From NCBI RefSeq assembly GCF_013003965.1, contig NZ_CP053069.1:2139419-2203418 (forward strand): a DNA stretch of 64,000 nucleotides, written 5' to 3'. The notes under the pieces are model-generated. The model worked only from the letters and a program-made list of their open reading frames with translations. It ran no database searches and had not been told where the DNA came from. Of the stretch, positions 1 to 9,534 are shown one piece after another. The first letter of the stretch is position 1, and each line of letters begins with the position of its first letter. Source of the stretch: Usitatibacter rugosus. GTDB lineage: Bacteria > Pseudomonadota > Gammaproteobacteria > Burkholderiales > Usitatibacteraceae. The position numbers and the translations under genes are program-made.

Positions 1-1
1 C

Positions 2-892
2 ATGAACTTCCAGGTGAACACCTCGCCCTACGCGGGCCAGGAAGGCAAGTATGTCACCAGCCGCCAGATCCGCGAGCGCCTCGCGCGCGAGCTGCTCTCC
101 AACGTGGCCCTGAAGGTCGAGGACACGAGCGACGTGGATGTCTTCCGCGTCTCCGGCCGGGGCGAACTGCACCTGACCATCCTCATCGAGAACATGCGCC
201 GCGAAGGCTACGAGCTCGCGGTGGGCAAGCCGCGCGTCGTCGTGAAGGAAGTCGACGGCGTGAAGCAGGAGCCGTGGGAGAGCCTCACGGTCGACGTCGA
301 CACGAACAACCAGGGCAAGATCATGGAAGAGCTGGGCCGCCGCGGTGGCGAGCTCACGGACATGGTCCCGGACGGCAAGGGCCGCGTTCGCCTCGACTAC
401 AGCATTCCCTCGCGCGGGCTGATCGGCTTCCACATGGAATTCATGACGCTCACGCGCGGCACGGGGATCAAGAGCCACGTGTTCGACAAGTACGGCCCGG
501 TCGGCACGCAGCTGCCGTCGCGGCGCAACGGCGTGCTGATCTCTTCGGAGCAGGGCGATGCCGTTGCCTTCGCGCTCTTCAACCTCGAAGACCGCGGCAA
601 GATGTTCGTGTCGCCGGGCGAGCGCCTGTACGTCGGCATGGTGATCGGCGTCCACAGCCGCGACAACGATCTCATCGTGAACCCGGTGAAGGGCAAGAAG
701 CTCACCAACGTGCGCTCCGCAGGCAAGGACGAGAACGTCGTCCTCACGCCGCCGATCCAGCTCACGCTGGAATCCGCCGTGGAGTTCATCGAGGACGACG
801 AGCTGGTGGAAGTCACGCCGAAGTCGATCCGCCTCCGCAAGCGTTTCCTCTCGGAGCACGACCGCAAGCGCGCGTCGCGGGAAGCAGCGTAG
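2..892 (+). CDS. typA: Ribosome-associated GTPase TypA/BipA, C-terminal half (5' truncated by window edge)
   Basis: These 296 codons match the C-terminal half of the translational GTPase TypA/BipA, a protein of about 600 residues, so the G domain lies upstream of the window. The reading frame runs in from the left edge and the first Met is internal. Recognisable blocks are [20 protein letters not shown] (domain III), [17 protein letters not shown] (domain V) and [20 protein letters not shown] plus [17 protein letters not shown], the C-terminal domain peculiar to BipA that contacts the ribosome A site. Family role: 50S assembly and translation under cold or stress conditions. The stop is at 890-892. 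The next gene is convergent, only 34 nt away. Confidence 0.96.
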   Translation: MNFQVNTSPYAGQEGKYVTSRQIRERLARELLSNVALKVEDTSDVDVFRVSGRGELHLTILIENMRREGYELAVGKPRVVVKEVDGVKQEPWESLTVDVDTNNQGKIMEELGRRGGELTDMVPDGKGRVRLDYSIPSRGLIGFHMEFMTLTRGTGIKSHVFDKYGPVGTQLPSRRNGVLISSEQGDAVAFALFNLEDRGKMFVSPGERLYVGMVIGVHSRDNDLIVNPVKGKKLTNVRSAGKDENVVLTPPIQLTLESAVEFIEDDELVEVTPKSIRLRKRFLSEHDRKRASREAA

Positions 893-926
893 GGCGGAGC
901 AGGTCCCGACAGCCCGCCTAGGCGGG

Positions 927-3014
927 CTAGTTCCCCGTCACCACCACGCTGGAGGGCTGGGCGAGCAGCCGGCGCTCCACGTCGGCTGCCGGCACCGCCT
1001 GGCTGAACAGGAAGCCCTGGTACTCGCCCTGGCCCAGGCCGCGGAGGAACTGGAGCTGGTCCTCGCGCTCGACGCCCTCGGCGACGATGCCCAAGCGCAG
1101 GCCATGGGCCATCGCCATGATGGCCTGCACGATCGCCGCATCGTCGGCGTCGACCGAGAGGTCGGCGATGAACGACTGGTCGATCTTCAGCTTCTGGATC
1201 GGGAACCGCTTCAGGTAATTGAGGCTCGAGTAGCCGGTGCCGAAGTCGTCGATCGACAGGCCCACGCCCATGCGGTGCAGCTCTTCCAGCATCACGATCG
1301 CCTGCGGAGCGTTGTGCATCACGACGCTCTCCGTGATCTCGAGCTCGAGCAGCGAGGGATCCAGCCCGCTTTCCTCGAGGACTTCCGACACCGTTTGCAC
1401 GAGATCCGCCTGCTGGAACTGCAGGCCGGAGATGTTCACGGCCATCACCAGGTCCGGGAGCCCACGCCGCTGCCACGCCTTGTTCTGCACGCACGCTTCC
1501 CGTAGCACCCAGTTGCCGATCGGGATGATGAGGCCGGTTTCCTCGGCGAACGGGATGAACTCGGCCGGCGGCACGAGGCCACGCTCCGGGTGCTTCCACC
1601 GGACCAGTGCCTCGACGCCGGTGATGCGCCCCGTATGCAGGTCGACCTTGGGCTGGTAGTGGAGGATGAGCTGCTGGCGTTCGACCGCCGTCCGCAGCTC
1701 CGACTCGAGGACCAGCTGCTCGGGCGAGAAGGTGTTCATGTCCTCGGAGAAGTAGGCCACGTTCGCGCGGCCGGATTTCTTCACGTGGTACATCGCCGCG
1801 TCCGCGCTCGCGATCAGCCGCGTCGCGTCCTGGCCGTGCTCGGGAAAGAGGCTGATGCCGATGCTCGAGCCCACGCGCAGGTCCAGCCCGTCGAAGGGAA
1901 TCACGCGCGACAGGGTGCTCATGATCTTGGCCGCGGTCTCGCCGGCGTCCTCGGGACGCGAGACGTTGCGAAGCAGGATCACGAACTCGTCGCCGCCCAG
2001 GCGCGAGACCGTGTCTTCTTCGCGCACCGCGGCGCGCAGCCGGTCGGCGATGGTCCGCAGCACGCGGTCGCCCGCATAGTGGCCCAGGGAATCGTTCAGG
2101 GTCTTGAAGCGGTCCAGGTCGACGAAGAGCACCGCGCAGCGCCCGCCGTGGCGGCGGCAGGCCTCGACGGCCTGCTGGAGGCGGTCCTCGAGCAGCAGGC
2201 GGTTGGGCAGCTTGGTGAGCGAATCGTGCAGGACGAGGCGCTGCAGCTCCGCGTTGGCCGATTGCAGCCAGGAGGCCATCTGCGCCGTCTTCGATTCCAT
2301 GCGGGCATCGAGGACCGACAGCGAGAGCGTCCCGCAGAGGATCAGGAAGGTGATGATCGCGATCGTGGCGGCCATCCAGCCGTTGGTGGCGAGCGGCCCG
2401 CCGAGGCAGATCGAGCCCGGCGCGAAGTTCGCCGCGGCCATGCCCGTGTAGTGCATGCCGACGATGGCGCCGCCCATGATCACCGCGCTTCCCATGCGGG
2501 CGAGGATCCGGCGCCGGCCGTTGGTGCGGAGCTGGAAGGCGATCCACAAGGCGGCCGTCGCCGCGGCGATGGCGACCGCGACGGAGGCGAGGAAGAGGAG
2601 GGCGTCGTATCGGATGGCCGGCAGCACCTCCATCGCGGCCATGCCCGCGTAGTGCATGGAGCAGATCCCCAGGCCCATCAGCACGCCCGCGGCGGCCAGC
2701 CGCCAGTGGCTCAAGGTCTGGCGCGTGGCGATCAGCAGGGCAAAGCCGGAGACCACGATCGCGATGCCCATGGAGCCCACCGTGATCGGGATGTCGTAGG
2801 ACATCGCGATCGGGAGATCGAAGGCCAGCATCCCGATGAAGTGCATCGACCAGATGCCGGTGCCCATCGCGAACGCGCCGCCGAGCAGCCAGGCCACCGC
2901 GGCGGCGCCGGTCGAGGCGGTGATGCGCGACGCCAGGTCGAGCGCCGTGTAGGACGCCATCATGGCGACCAGCAGCGACAGCAGCACGAGGCCTTGGTTG
3001 TAGGTGCCCAGCAT
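927..3014 (-). CDS. MHYT-GGDEF-EAL c-di-GMP turnover membrane protein
   Basis: A 695-residue inner-membrane protein. The N-terminal ~230 residues form an MHYT sensor with three signature motifs inside helices: MHFIGM (57-62), MHYAGM (120-125) and MHYTGM (187-192), thought to bind a metal and sense a diatomic gas. A GGDEF cyclase domain follows, with an intact GGDEF at 340-344 and an inhibitory RxxD site at 331-334, exactly five residues upstream. The EAL phosphodiesterase domain starts around residue 468 (VEALVRWKHPE) and keeps DDFGTGYSSL and AEGVE. Both catalytic domains look intact, so the net direction of c-di-GMP metabolism cannot be read from sequence. Monocistronic, minus strand. Confidence 0.95.
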   Translation of the reverse strand: MLGTYNQGLVLLSLLVAMMASYTALDLASRITASTGAAAVAWLLGGAFAMGTGIWSMHFIGMLAFDLPIAMSYDIPITVGSMGIAIVVSGFALLIATRQTLSHWRLAAAGVLMGLGICSMHYAGMAAMEVLPAIRYDALLFLASVAVAIAAATAALWIAFQLRTNGRRRILARMGSAVIMGGAIVGMHYTGMAAANFAPGSICLGGPLATNGWMAATIAIITFLILCGTLSLSVLDARMESKTAQMASWLQSANAELQRLVLHDSLTKLPNRLLLEDRLQQAVEACRRHGGRCAVLFVDLDRFKTLNDSLGHYAGDRVLRTIADRLRAAVREEDTVSRLGGDEFVILLRNVSRPEDAGETAAKIMSTLSRVIPFDGLDLRVGSSIGISLFPEHGQDATRLIASADAAMYHVKKSGRANVAYFSEDMNTFSPEQLVLESELRTAVERQQLILHYQPKVDLHTGRITGVEALVRWKHPERGLVPPAEFIPFAEETGLIIPIGNWVLREACVQNKAWQRRGLPDLVMAVNISGLQFQQADLVQTVSEVLEESGLDPSLLELEITESVVMHNAPQAIVMLEELHRMGVGLSIDDFGTGYSSLNYLKRFPIQKLKIDQSFIADLSVDADDAAIVQAIMAMAHGLRLGIVAEGVEREDQLQFLRGLGQGEYQGFLFSQAVPAADVERRLLAQPSSVVVTGN

Positions 3015-3231
3015 CCGGATTTCTCCCGTTATAGCCGGAACCTACAGGGCCCCCGGAATCCCCGAAGTGAACTAGTTCGCAAACGGTGCGGAAGCGCTCT
3101 TTACCGGAACGGGCGGCCAGGGCCCATTTCGGCCCCGGATTCCTGCAATTCGTCGCTTTCCGCTGTCCGGGGGCCGGGGCGGTCCCTAGAGTTCACCCAT
3201 CGACAACGCATTCACCCCCAAGGAGCCCCCA

Positions 3232-3324
3232 ATGATCACCTTCTTCCTCGCCGCCACCTTCACCGTCCTCTTCGTCTCGATCGCCGTTTCCGCCGTCGCC
3301 AGCGTCGCGTCCGTCTCCCAGTAA
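3232..3324 (+). CDS. Small hydrophobic peptide, 30 aa
   Basis: An ATG preceded by AAGGAG (3220-3225, 6 nt gap) opens a 30-codon frame ending in TAA. The product is almost entirely hydrophobic or small residues (MITFFLAATFTVLFVSIAVS then AVASVASVSQ), consistent with a single membrane helix or a cleaved, signal-like peptide. It occupies an otherwise empty gap between two minus-strand genes and ends 11 nt before the stop of the convergent glycosylase gene. No family is recognised. The strong ribosome binding site and the clean helix are the only evidence for it. Confidence 0.55.
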   Translation: MITFFLAATFTVLFVSIAVSAVASVASVSQ

Positions 3325-3335
3325 GCCGAAGGCGT

Positions 3336-4223
3336 TCAGAGGTCGTCGATCGACTTCGGCCAGTCGTCCTTCAGTAGCCTCGACAGGCTTCGATCCGCCA
3401 GCAGCTTTCCGCCCGTCTGGCACCGGGCACAGTAGTTCGCCTCGTTCTCCGCGTACACGATCCGCTGTACCGGGGAGCCGCAAACGGGGCAGGGCAGCTT
3501 GTAGCGCCCATGCACGGCCATCCGGTCGTGGAAAGCGGTCACCTTCTCGGGGAAACCGTCCCCCACCTCATCCCGCAGCCACTGGGTCCAACGCGAGAGC
3601 GTCTCGCGCGTGGCGTCCCGCAAGCGTGACGATTCCGTTTCAGTCAGCGACTTCGTGAGCTTCATCGGCGAGAGCTTCGCCGCGTGGAGGATCTCGTCCG
3701 AATACGCGTTGCCGATGCCGCTGAAGAGGCGCGGATCGGTGAGCGCGCGTTTCAGCGTGTGGTTCTCGCGCACCAGGGCCGCGTGGAAGTCGGCCGCGGA
3801 GGCCTCCAGCGGCTCGATGCCGCCCGGATCCAGCGCCTTCAACGCCTCCTCGCCGCGCACCAGCGTGAGCGAGGCGCGCTTCTTCGTCCCGGCCTCGGTG
3901 AAGAGCAGGACCCCTTCCGGAAACTCGAACGTCGCCAGGAGGATCCGGGCGCCCACGCCAGGCTTCACGCCCTTGTCGCGCCAGCGGAAGCGCCCCGCGA
4001 TCATCAGGTGGATCACCAGGAAGAGCCCATCCTCGAAGCCGAGCACGATGCGCTTGCCGATCCGGCGCACACCGAGCACGGCCTTGCCGAAGACGGCGTC
4101 CAGCGGTGGATCGAAGCTGCGCAGGACGAAAGGACTCGAGAGCTTGATCCGCTCGAGCCGCTGGCCCACGACGCACCGTTCCAGGGCCTCCAGGTAGACC
4201 TGCACGTCGGGCAATTCGGGCAT
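3336..4223 (-). CDS. Fpg/Nei-family DNA glycosylase/AP lyase
   Basis: A 295-residue base-excision-repair enzyme. The N-terminus MPELPDVQVY carries the catalytic Pro2 and Glu3 that act after Met removal. GKRIVLGF contains the conserved beta-hairpin lysine, GIGNAYSDEILHAAKLSP is the helix-two-turn-helix, and the C-terminus holds a zinc finger (CPVC...YCARCQTGG) ending in DRSLSRLL. Family role: removal of oxidised purines or pyrimidines followed by beta/delta elimination. PELPDV instead of the canonical Fpg PELPEV, and a length above the usual ~270, suggest a divergent Fpg/Nei member, so the exact substrate (8-oxoG or oxidised pyrimidines) is uncertain. The start is the Met that exposes Pro2. 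Confidence 0.92.
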   Translation of the reverse strand: MPELPDVQVYLEALERCVVGQRLERIKLSSPFVLRSFDPPLDAVFGKAVLGVRRIGKRIVLGFEDGLFLVIHLMIAGRFRWRDKGVKPGVGARILLATFEFPEGVLLFTEAGTKKRASLTLVRGEEALKALDPGGIEPLEASAADFHAALVRENHTLKRALTDPRLFSGIGNAYSDEILHAAKLSPMKLTKSLTETESSRLRDATRETLSRWTQWLRDEVGDGFPEKVTAFHDRMAVHGRYKLPCPVCGSPVQRIVYAENEANYCARCQTGGKLLADRSLSRLLKDDWPKSIDDL

Positions 4224-4259
4224 GCGCTTATCTTAACGAGGGCGTGAGAAAATACGGCC

Positions 4260-5816
4260 ATGGAATCCGCGCTCGCAACCGCCGTCATCGCCGTCCTCTG
4301 CGCCGTCGTGGGATTTGGTGCCGCATTTTTCTTCGGGCGTGCCCGGCCGGTGCAGGACCAACGCCGCGTGGCCGAGCTGGAAGCGCAGCTCGTCGCCTCG
4401 AGGGAACAAGCCCAGCGCGCCGGCGTGCAGGCCGCGGAGCAGGAGAAGGAAGCCACCACGCTTCGCGCCCAGCTGATGGAGGCCGTGCAGCGCAGCGCCT
4501 CGTTCGAGGAGAGGGCCCGCCAGGCCGAGGAGATGCGCGGCACGATCCGCGAGCGCGAGCTGGCCATCGTGAAGCTCGGGGCCGAGGTCTCGCAGCTTCG
4601 CGAGAAGGGTGCCGAGCTCGCCACGCGCCTCGAGGAGGAACGCCAGCAGTCCGACGAGAAGCTGGCCCTCATCGAAAGCGCGAAGCAAGTGATGGAGAAC
4701 GCCTTCAAGTCGCTGTCCTCCGAGGCGCTGCGCCAGAACAACCAGTCCTTCCTCGACCTCGCCAAGACCTCGCTCAACGAGTTCCACCAGGGCGCGAAGG
4801 GCGATCTCGAGAAGCGCCAGATCGCGATCGATTCCCTCGTGGCGCCCGTGTCGGCGTCGCTGAAGAGCGTGGACGAGAAGATCCTCGCCCTCGAGAAGGC
4901 GCGGGAGAGTGCCTACGGCGAGCTGCGCGCCCAGTTCGCGCTGATGTCGGAGGCCCAGGGCCTGCTGCGCAACGAGACGAGCAACCTGGTGCGGGCGCTG
5001 CGCCAGCCGCATGTGCGCGGCCGCTGGGGCGAGGTGCAGCTGCGCCGCGTCGTCGAGCTGGCCGGCATGCTGAACCACTGCGATTTCGCCGAGCAGGAGA
5101 CCGCCGAGACGGAAGACGGCCGCGTGCGCCCCGACCTCGTCGTGAAGCTTCCGGGCGGGCGCCAGATCGTCGTCGATGCCAAGGCGCCAGTCATCGCGTA
5201 CATGGATGCCCACGACGCGCTGACGGAGGAAGACCGCCGCGAGAAGCTCCGCCAGCATGCGCAGCTCGTGCGCGGGCACCTCACGTCGCTCTCGCGCAAG
5301 TCGTACTGGGAGCAGTTCGAGCCCACGCCCGAGGTGGTGGTGATGTTCATCCCCGGCGAGTCGTTCGCGGCCGCCGCGCTCGAGGCCGATCCCGAGCTGA
5401 TGGAGTTCGGCTTCACGAACAACGTGATCGTGGCCTCGCCCACGTCGCTCATCGCCTTGCTGCGCGCCGTCGCCTATGGCTGGCGCCAGGAGAGCATCGC
5501 GGACAACGCGCGCGAGATCAGCCAGCTCGGCCAGGAGCTCCACAAGCGCCTGGGCGACATGGCCGAGCACTTGGCGAAGGTGGGCACGGGCCTCGAGGGC
5601 GCCACGATGAACTACAACCGGGCGATCGCCTCGCTGGAGAGCCGCGTGCTCGTGTCGGCTCGCAAGTTCCGCGACCTGGGCGCCACGTCGCAGGGTGCGG
5701 AGATCGTCGAACTGAAGCTGGTCGAAGGCACCGCGCGGCGCCTGCAGGCTCCCGAAAGCAAACCGAGCCCCGATCTTTTCGGCGATCCTTCGGAACCGGA
5801 TTCCGGCAAGACCTAG
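4260..5816 (+). CDS. rmuC: DNA recombination protein RmuC
   Basis: A 518-residue protein with one N-terminal membrane helix (residues ~5-25, AVIAVLCAVVGFGAAFFFG), a long charged coiled coil rich in Glu, Arg and Gln (residues ~35-230), and then the RmuC core with RGRWGEVQLRRVVELAGM, RPDLVVKLPGGRQIVVDAKAP and ASPTSLIALLRAVAYGWRQE. The core belongs to the PD-(D/E)xK nuclease-like fold; family members limit recombination at inverted repeats. Length and architecture are typical. It is divergent from the glycosylase, separated by only 36 nt, so the two may share a compact promoter region. Confidence 0.94.
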   Translation: MESALATAVIAVLCAVVGFGAAFFFGRARPVQDQRRVAELEAQLVASREQAQRAGVQAAEQEKEATTLRAQLMEAVQRSASFEERARQAEEMRGTIRERELAIVKLGAEVSQLREKGAELATRLEEERQQSDEKLALIESAKQVMENAFKSLSSEALRQNNQSFLDLAKTSLNEFHQGAKGDLEKRQIAIDSLVAPVSASLKSVDEKILALEKARESAYGELRAQFALMSEAQGLLRNETSNLVRALRQPHVRGRWGEVQLRRVVELAGMLNHCDFAEQETAETEDGRVRPDLVVKLPGGRQIVVDAKAPVIAYMDAHDALTEEDRREKLRQHAQLVRGHLTSLSRKSYWEQFEPTPEVVVMFIPGESFAAAALEADPELMEFGFTNNVIVASPTSLIALLRAVAYGWRQESIADNAREISQLGQELHKRLGDMAEHLAKVGTGLEGATMNYNRAIASLESRVLVSARKFRDLGATSQGAEIVELKLVEGTARRLQAPESKPSPDLFGDPSEPDSGKT

Positions 5817-5872
5817 AACGCATTACACTGGGAAAAAGCCCGCGCATCACCACCCTCCCGGAGCACATCCAC

Positions 5873-7540
5873 ATGCCCAACGACCGCCCGAAGCAGGCCC
5901 TGACCCTGTCCGCCGCTGAACTGCTGGTCAAGTGCCTGGAGAACGAAGGTGTGCAGTACATCTTCGGCATCCCCGGAGAAGAGAACATCGACGTGATGGA
6001 TGCCTTGCTCGGCAGCTCGATCAAGTTCGTCACCTGCCACCACGAGCAGGGCGCTGCCTTCATGGCGGATGTCTATGGCCGCCTCACCGGCCGCGCGGGC
6101 GTGTGCATGTCCACGCTGGGCCCCGGGGCCACCAACCTCATCACCGGTGTCGCGGACGCGAACATGGACCGCGCCCCGATCGTCGCGATCGCGGGGCAGG
6201 GCGCGACCACGCGCCTGCACAAGGAAAGCCACCAGATCCTCGACCTCGTGAACATGTTCCAGCCGATCACGAAGTACAGCGCGCAGGTCGTGGCGCCCGA
6301 GATCGTTCCGGAAGTCGTGCGCAAGGCCTTCAAGGTCGCGCAGACCGAGAAGCCGGGCGGCGCCTTCATCGACTTCCCCGAGAACATCGCGGAGATGAAG
6401 GTCGAGAAGAAGCCCATCCCGGTGCAGACGGCGTACACGCCCGTCGCCCCCGACGCGAAGATCGAGTACGCCGCCAAGCTGATCTCGTCGGCGAAGAACC
6501 CCATCATCCTCGCCGGCAACGGCGTGATCCGGCAGGGCGCGGCCGATTCGCTCGTCACCTTCGCGCAGATGCTGAAGATCCCGGTGGCCAATACGTTCAT
6601 GGCCAAGGGCGTGATGCCGTTCACCAACGAGCTTTCGCTGGGCACCATCGGCCTGAAGGCGCGCGACCTTCCGTGGTTCGCCTTCGAGAAGGCCGACGTC
6701 GTGATCTGCATCGGCTACGACATGGTCGAGTACCACCCGGACATGTGGAACCCCGGCAACGACAAGACCATCATCCACATCGATGCGAGCCCGGCCGAGG
6801 TGGACGCGAACTACATCGTCGCCGTCGGCGTGCTGGGCGACATCGGCCACGCGCTCCGGGGCATCGCGCTCAAGGCCAAGCCGCGCACGAACCTCGGCTT
6901 CCGCGAGATCCGCGAAACGATCGTGGCCGACCGCGCCGAGCACTCGAAGGACACCGAGTTCCCGGTGAAGCCGCAGAAGATCGTCTGGGACGTGCGCGAA
7001 TGCCTCGGGCCTGAAGACATCGCCATCTCCGACGTCGGCGCCCACAAGATGTGGATGAGCCGGATGTACCGCGCCGAGCGCCCCAACACCTGCATCATCT
7101 CCAACGGCTTCGCCGCCATGGGCATCGCGGTGCCCGGCGCCATCGCCGCGAAGCTCGCCTACCCGGACAAGAAAGTGATCGCGGTCACGGGCGACGCGGG
7201 CTTCATGATGAACTCGCAGGAGATCGAGACGGCGATGCGCATGAAGACGCCGATCGTGATCCTCATCTGGAACGATTCCGAGTACGGCCTCATCACCTGG
7301 CACCAGCTGCGCCACTTCGGCCGGCCCGCGTACATCGACTTCAAGAACCCCGATTTCGTGAAGTACGCCGAGAGCTTCGGCGCGAAGGGCTACCGCATCG
7401 AGAAAACCGAAGACCTGGTCCCCACGATCAAGAAGGCCTTCGCGGACAACACCGTTGTCATCATCGATTGCCCGGTCGACTACCGGGAGAACATGAAACT
7501 TACCGAACGGCTCAAAAAACTAGGAGAAGGCAAGCCATGA
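5873..7540 (+). CDS. Acetolactate synthase-like TPP enzyme (large subunit type)
   Basis: A 555-residue ThDP-dependent enzyme. The N-terminal Pyr domain has the cofactor-activating Glu58 in HHEQGAAFMADVYGRLTG, followed by GPGATNLITGVADA. The C-terminal PP domain has GDAGFMMNSQEIETAM with the Mg/ThDP-binding pattern; the usual GDG is GDA here. Acetolactate synthase condenses two pyruvates to 2-acetolactate. No small regulatory subunit is present, so this could be the catabolic type or a related pyruvate/glyoxylate enzyme. The start chosen is the ATG at 5873; the frame is open far upstream only because it shadows rmuC. The stop overlaps the next start as ATGA, indicating translational coupling to the dehydrogenase. 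Confidence 0.87.
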   Translation: MPNDRPKQALTLSAAELLVKCLENEGVQYIFGIPGEENIDVMDALLGSSIKFVTCHHEQGAAFMADVYGRLTGRAGVCMSTLGPGATNLITGVADANMDRAPIVAIAGQGATTRLHKESHQILDLVNMFQPITKYSAQVVAPEIVPEVVRKAFKVAQTEKPGGAFIDFPENIAEMKVEKKPIPVQTAYTPVAPDAKIEYAAKLISSAKNPIILAGNGVIRQGAADSLVTFAQMLKIPVANTFMAKGVMPFTNELSLGTIGLKARDLPWFAFEKADVVICIGYDMVEYHPDMWNPGNDKTIIHIDASPAEVDANYIVAVGVLGDIGHALRGIALKAKPRTNLGFREIRETIVADRAEHSKDTEFPVKPQKIVWDVRECLGPEDIAISDVGAHKMWMSRMYRAERPNTCIISNGFAAMGIAVPGAIAAKLAYPDKKVIAVTGDAGFMMNSQEIETAMRMKTPIVILIWNDSEYGLITWHQLRHFGRPAYIDFKNPDFVKYAESFGAKGYRIEKTEDLVPTIKKAFADNTVVIIDCPVDYRENMKLTERLKKLGEGKP

Positions 7541-8664
7541 AAATCCGTGCCGCCGTCCTGAACGCGATCGGCAACAAAGGTCCCTACGCACAGACCAAGC
7601 CGCTCACGATCGAGGAAATCGAGCTCAAGCCCCCGGGATACGGCGAAATCCTGATCAAGATCGGTGCGGCGGGTCTCTGCCACTCCGACCTTTCCGTCAT
7701 CAACGGCGATCGTCCGCGCCCCATGCCGATGGCTCTCGGCCACGAGGCCGCCGGCGTCGTCGAGGAGCTGGGCCCCGGGGTTTCCGACCTCAAGAAGGGC
7801 GACCATGTCGTGCTCGTGTTCGTGCCGAGCTGCGGCCATTGCGCGCCCTGCGCCGAAGGCCGACCCGCGCTCTGCGAGCCGGGTGCCGTGGCCAACACCG
7901 CGGGCACGCTGCTGAACGGCGACCGTCGCCTCTTCCGCGGCGACGGCACGATCGTGAACCATCACCTCGGCTGCTCCGCGTTCGCGACGCATGCCGTGGT
8001 GTCGCGCAACTCCGTCGTGAAGGTGCACCCGGATCTCCCGCTCGATGAGGCCGCGCTCTTCGGCTGCGCCGTGCTGACGGGCATGGGTGCGGTCGTGAAC
8101 ACCGCCGGCGTGAAGCCGGGCCACAGTGTCGCCGTCATCGGCCTGGGTGGCGTGGGCCTCGCTTCGATCCTGGGCGCAGTGGTTTCCGGCGCGCGCATCG
8201 TCGCGGCCGTGGACCTCTCGGAAGAGAAGCTCGCGCTCGCGAAGGAGCTGGGTGCGACGCACACGTTCATCGCGTCGGATCCGGACCTGGTCGGCAAGTT
8301 CAGGGAAGCCACGCAGGGCGGCGTCGACTTCGCCGTCGAGATGGCCGGTTCCCCGCGCGCGTTCGACACGGCGTACAAGATCACGCGCCGCGGCGGCACG
8401 ACGTTGACCGCGGGCCTTCCGCCGCCGACCGCCACGTGGGCCATGCCCGGCGTGAACCTCGTGGCCGAGGAGCGCACGATCAAGGGCAGCTACATCGGAA
8501 CCTGCGTGCCGTCGCGCGACATTCCGCGCTACGTCGATCTCTACATGCAGGGACGCCTCCCGGTGAACAAGCTGATGAGCGGCAAGATGCCCCTCGCGCA
8601 GATCAACGAGGGTTTCGATCTCCTGCACGACGGCAAGGTCGTGAGGCAGGTCATCATCCCGTGA
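7537..8664 (+). CDS. Zinc-binding alcohol dehydrogenase (MDR family)
   Basis: A 375-residue medium-chain dehydrogenase. Catalytic zinc ligands are visible in GLCHSDLSVI (Cys) and GHEAAGVVEELG (His-Glu). The structural zinc loop has CGHCAPCAEGRPALC (four Cys), and the Rossmann motif is GLGGVGLASILG, followed by an acidic residue (VDLSEE) that suggests NAD. The start ATG overlaps the stop of the ThDP enzyme (ATGA) and follows AGGAGAAGG. Pairing with an acetolactate synthase-like gene suggests oxidation or reduction of a hydroxyketone or alcohol, but the substrate is not determined by the sequence. Confidence 0.9.
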   Translation: MKIRAAVLNAIGNKGPYAQTKPLTIEEIELKPPGYGEILIKIGAAGLCHSDLSVINGDRPRPMPMALGHEAAGVVEELGPGVSDLKKGDHVVLVFVPSCGHCAPCAEGRPALCEPGAVANTAGTLLNGDRRLFRGDGTIVNHHLGCSAFATHAVVSRNSVVKVHPDLPLDEAALFGCAVLTGMGAVVNTAGVKPGHSVAVIGLGGVGLASILGAVVSGARIVAAVDLSEEKLALAKELGATHTFIASDPDLVGKFREATQGGVDFAVEMAGSPRAFDTAYKITRRGGTTLTAGLPPPTATWAMPGVNLVAEERTIKGSYIGTCVPSRDIPRYVDLYMQGRLPVNKLMSGKMPLAQINEGFDLLHDGKVVRQVIIP

Positions 8665-9530
8665 GCGAGTCGGCTCCCGCCAACGACTGGTTCAGGCTCT
8701 GGACCGAGAACCAGAAGAACCTCTTCCAGGCGTGGGCCGAGGGTAAGGCGACGTCATTCCCGGGGATGCCAGGCGCATTCCCGGGCGCAGCACCCGCGCC
8801 CGGGGTGAAGCCGGGCGCGAAGGGCAAGGCCAAGGGCGGAACGAACGTTCCGCCTGCCGCCGACGCCATGGGCGACCTCATGAAGCGCTCGATGGAAGAG
8901 TGGGCGGCGCTCGCGCAGGAAGCGTGGTCGCAGACCGGCCGCTTCGACGAAAGCATGATGAAGAAGCTCTTCGATCCGGCGGAATGGCGCCGGGCGGGGA
9001 CGCGCTTCGACATGGGCCTGGAGAAGCTCACCGAAGGCCCGACGTACGCCACGCTCTACGACCTCGACCGCAAGATCCTCAAGGCGCAGAAGCTCTGGCT
9101 CGACCGCACGCGCGACATCGAGCAGTACTACGAGGTCGTGCAGGGCGCGTGGAACCGCGCCTACGAACGGTTCCTGAAATTGCTGGGCGAGAACGAGGGC
9201 CCTCCGATCAAGAGCGGCCGCGCGTTGCTCGACCTCTGGCTCGCCACCGCGAACAGCTCGCTGGTCGAGATGCACCGTTCCAAGGAATTCCTCGATTCGC
9301 AGCGCCGCATGACGCGCTCCTCGACCGAGTACCGGCTTGCCGAGCAGGGCATCGCGGAGGCCTTCTGCGAGATCCACCACATCCCGACCCGCACCGAGAT
9401 GGATGAGATGCAGCGTGCGGTGACGGAGTTGAAGCGCGAAGTGCGCGCGTTGCGCCGGCAGGAGAATGTGCGGACGGCTCCCGCCCGCAAGCGCACGAAG
9501 AAGCGCGCGGCGTCGAAAGCCGGGGACTGA
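8661..9530 (+). CDS. phaE: Class III polyhydroxyalkanoate synthase subunit PhaE
   Basis: A 289-residue protein starting at a GTG that overlaps the previous stop (GTGA). The N-terminus NDWFRLWTENQKNLFQAWAEG, a Gly/Pro/Ala-rich linker and a helical middle (WLDRTRDIEQYYEVVQGAWNRAYERFL) match PhaE. It ends in a basic tail (ARKRTKKRAASKAGD). PhaE has no catalytic residues of its own; it complexes with PhaC to form the class III synthase at the surface of nascent PHA granules. It is directly followed by phaC (4 nt gap), which fixes the assignment. Confidence 0.9.
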   Translation: MSESAPANDWFRLWTENQKNLFQAWAEGKATSFPGMPGAFPGAAPAPGVKPGAKGKAKGGTNVPPAADAMGDLMKRSMEEWAALAQEAWSQTGRFDESMMKKLFDPAEWRRAGTRFDMGLEKLTEGPTYATLYDLDRKILKAQKLWLDRTRDIEQYYEVVQGAWNRAYERFLKLLGENEGPPIKSGRALLDLWLATANSSLVEMHRSKEFLDSQRRMTRSSTEYRLAEQGIAEAFCEIHHIPTRTEMDEMQRAVTELKREVRALRRQENVRTAPARKRTKKRAASKAGD

Positions 9531-9534
9531 CGAC

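Noticed and set aside
1590-3377. Long plus-strand frame of 595 codons opposite the MHYT-GGDEF-EAL gene
   Set aside because: Low-complexity His/Arg/Ala/Gly composition typical of the antisense of a GC-rich gene; no domain, and the minus-strand gene has clear motifs.
3336-4223. Calling the glycosylase mutM
   Set aside because: The N-terminus is PELPDV and length is above the Fpg norm; substrate class between Fpg and Nei is unclear.
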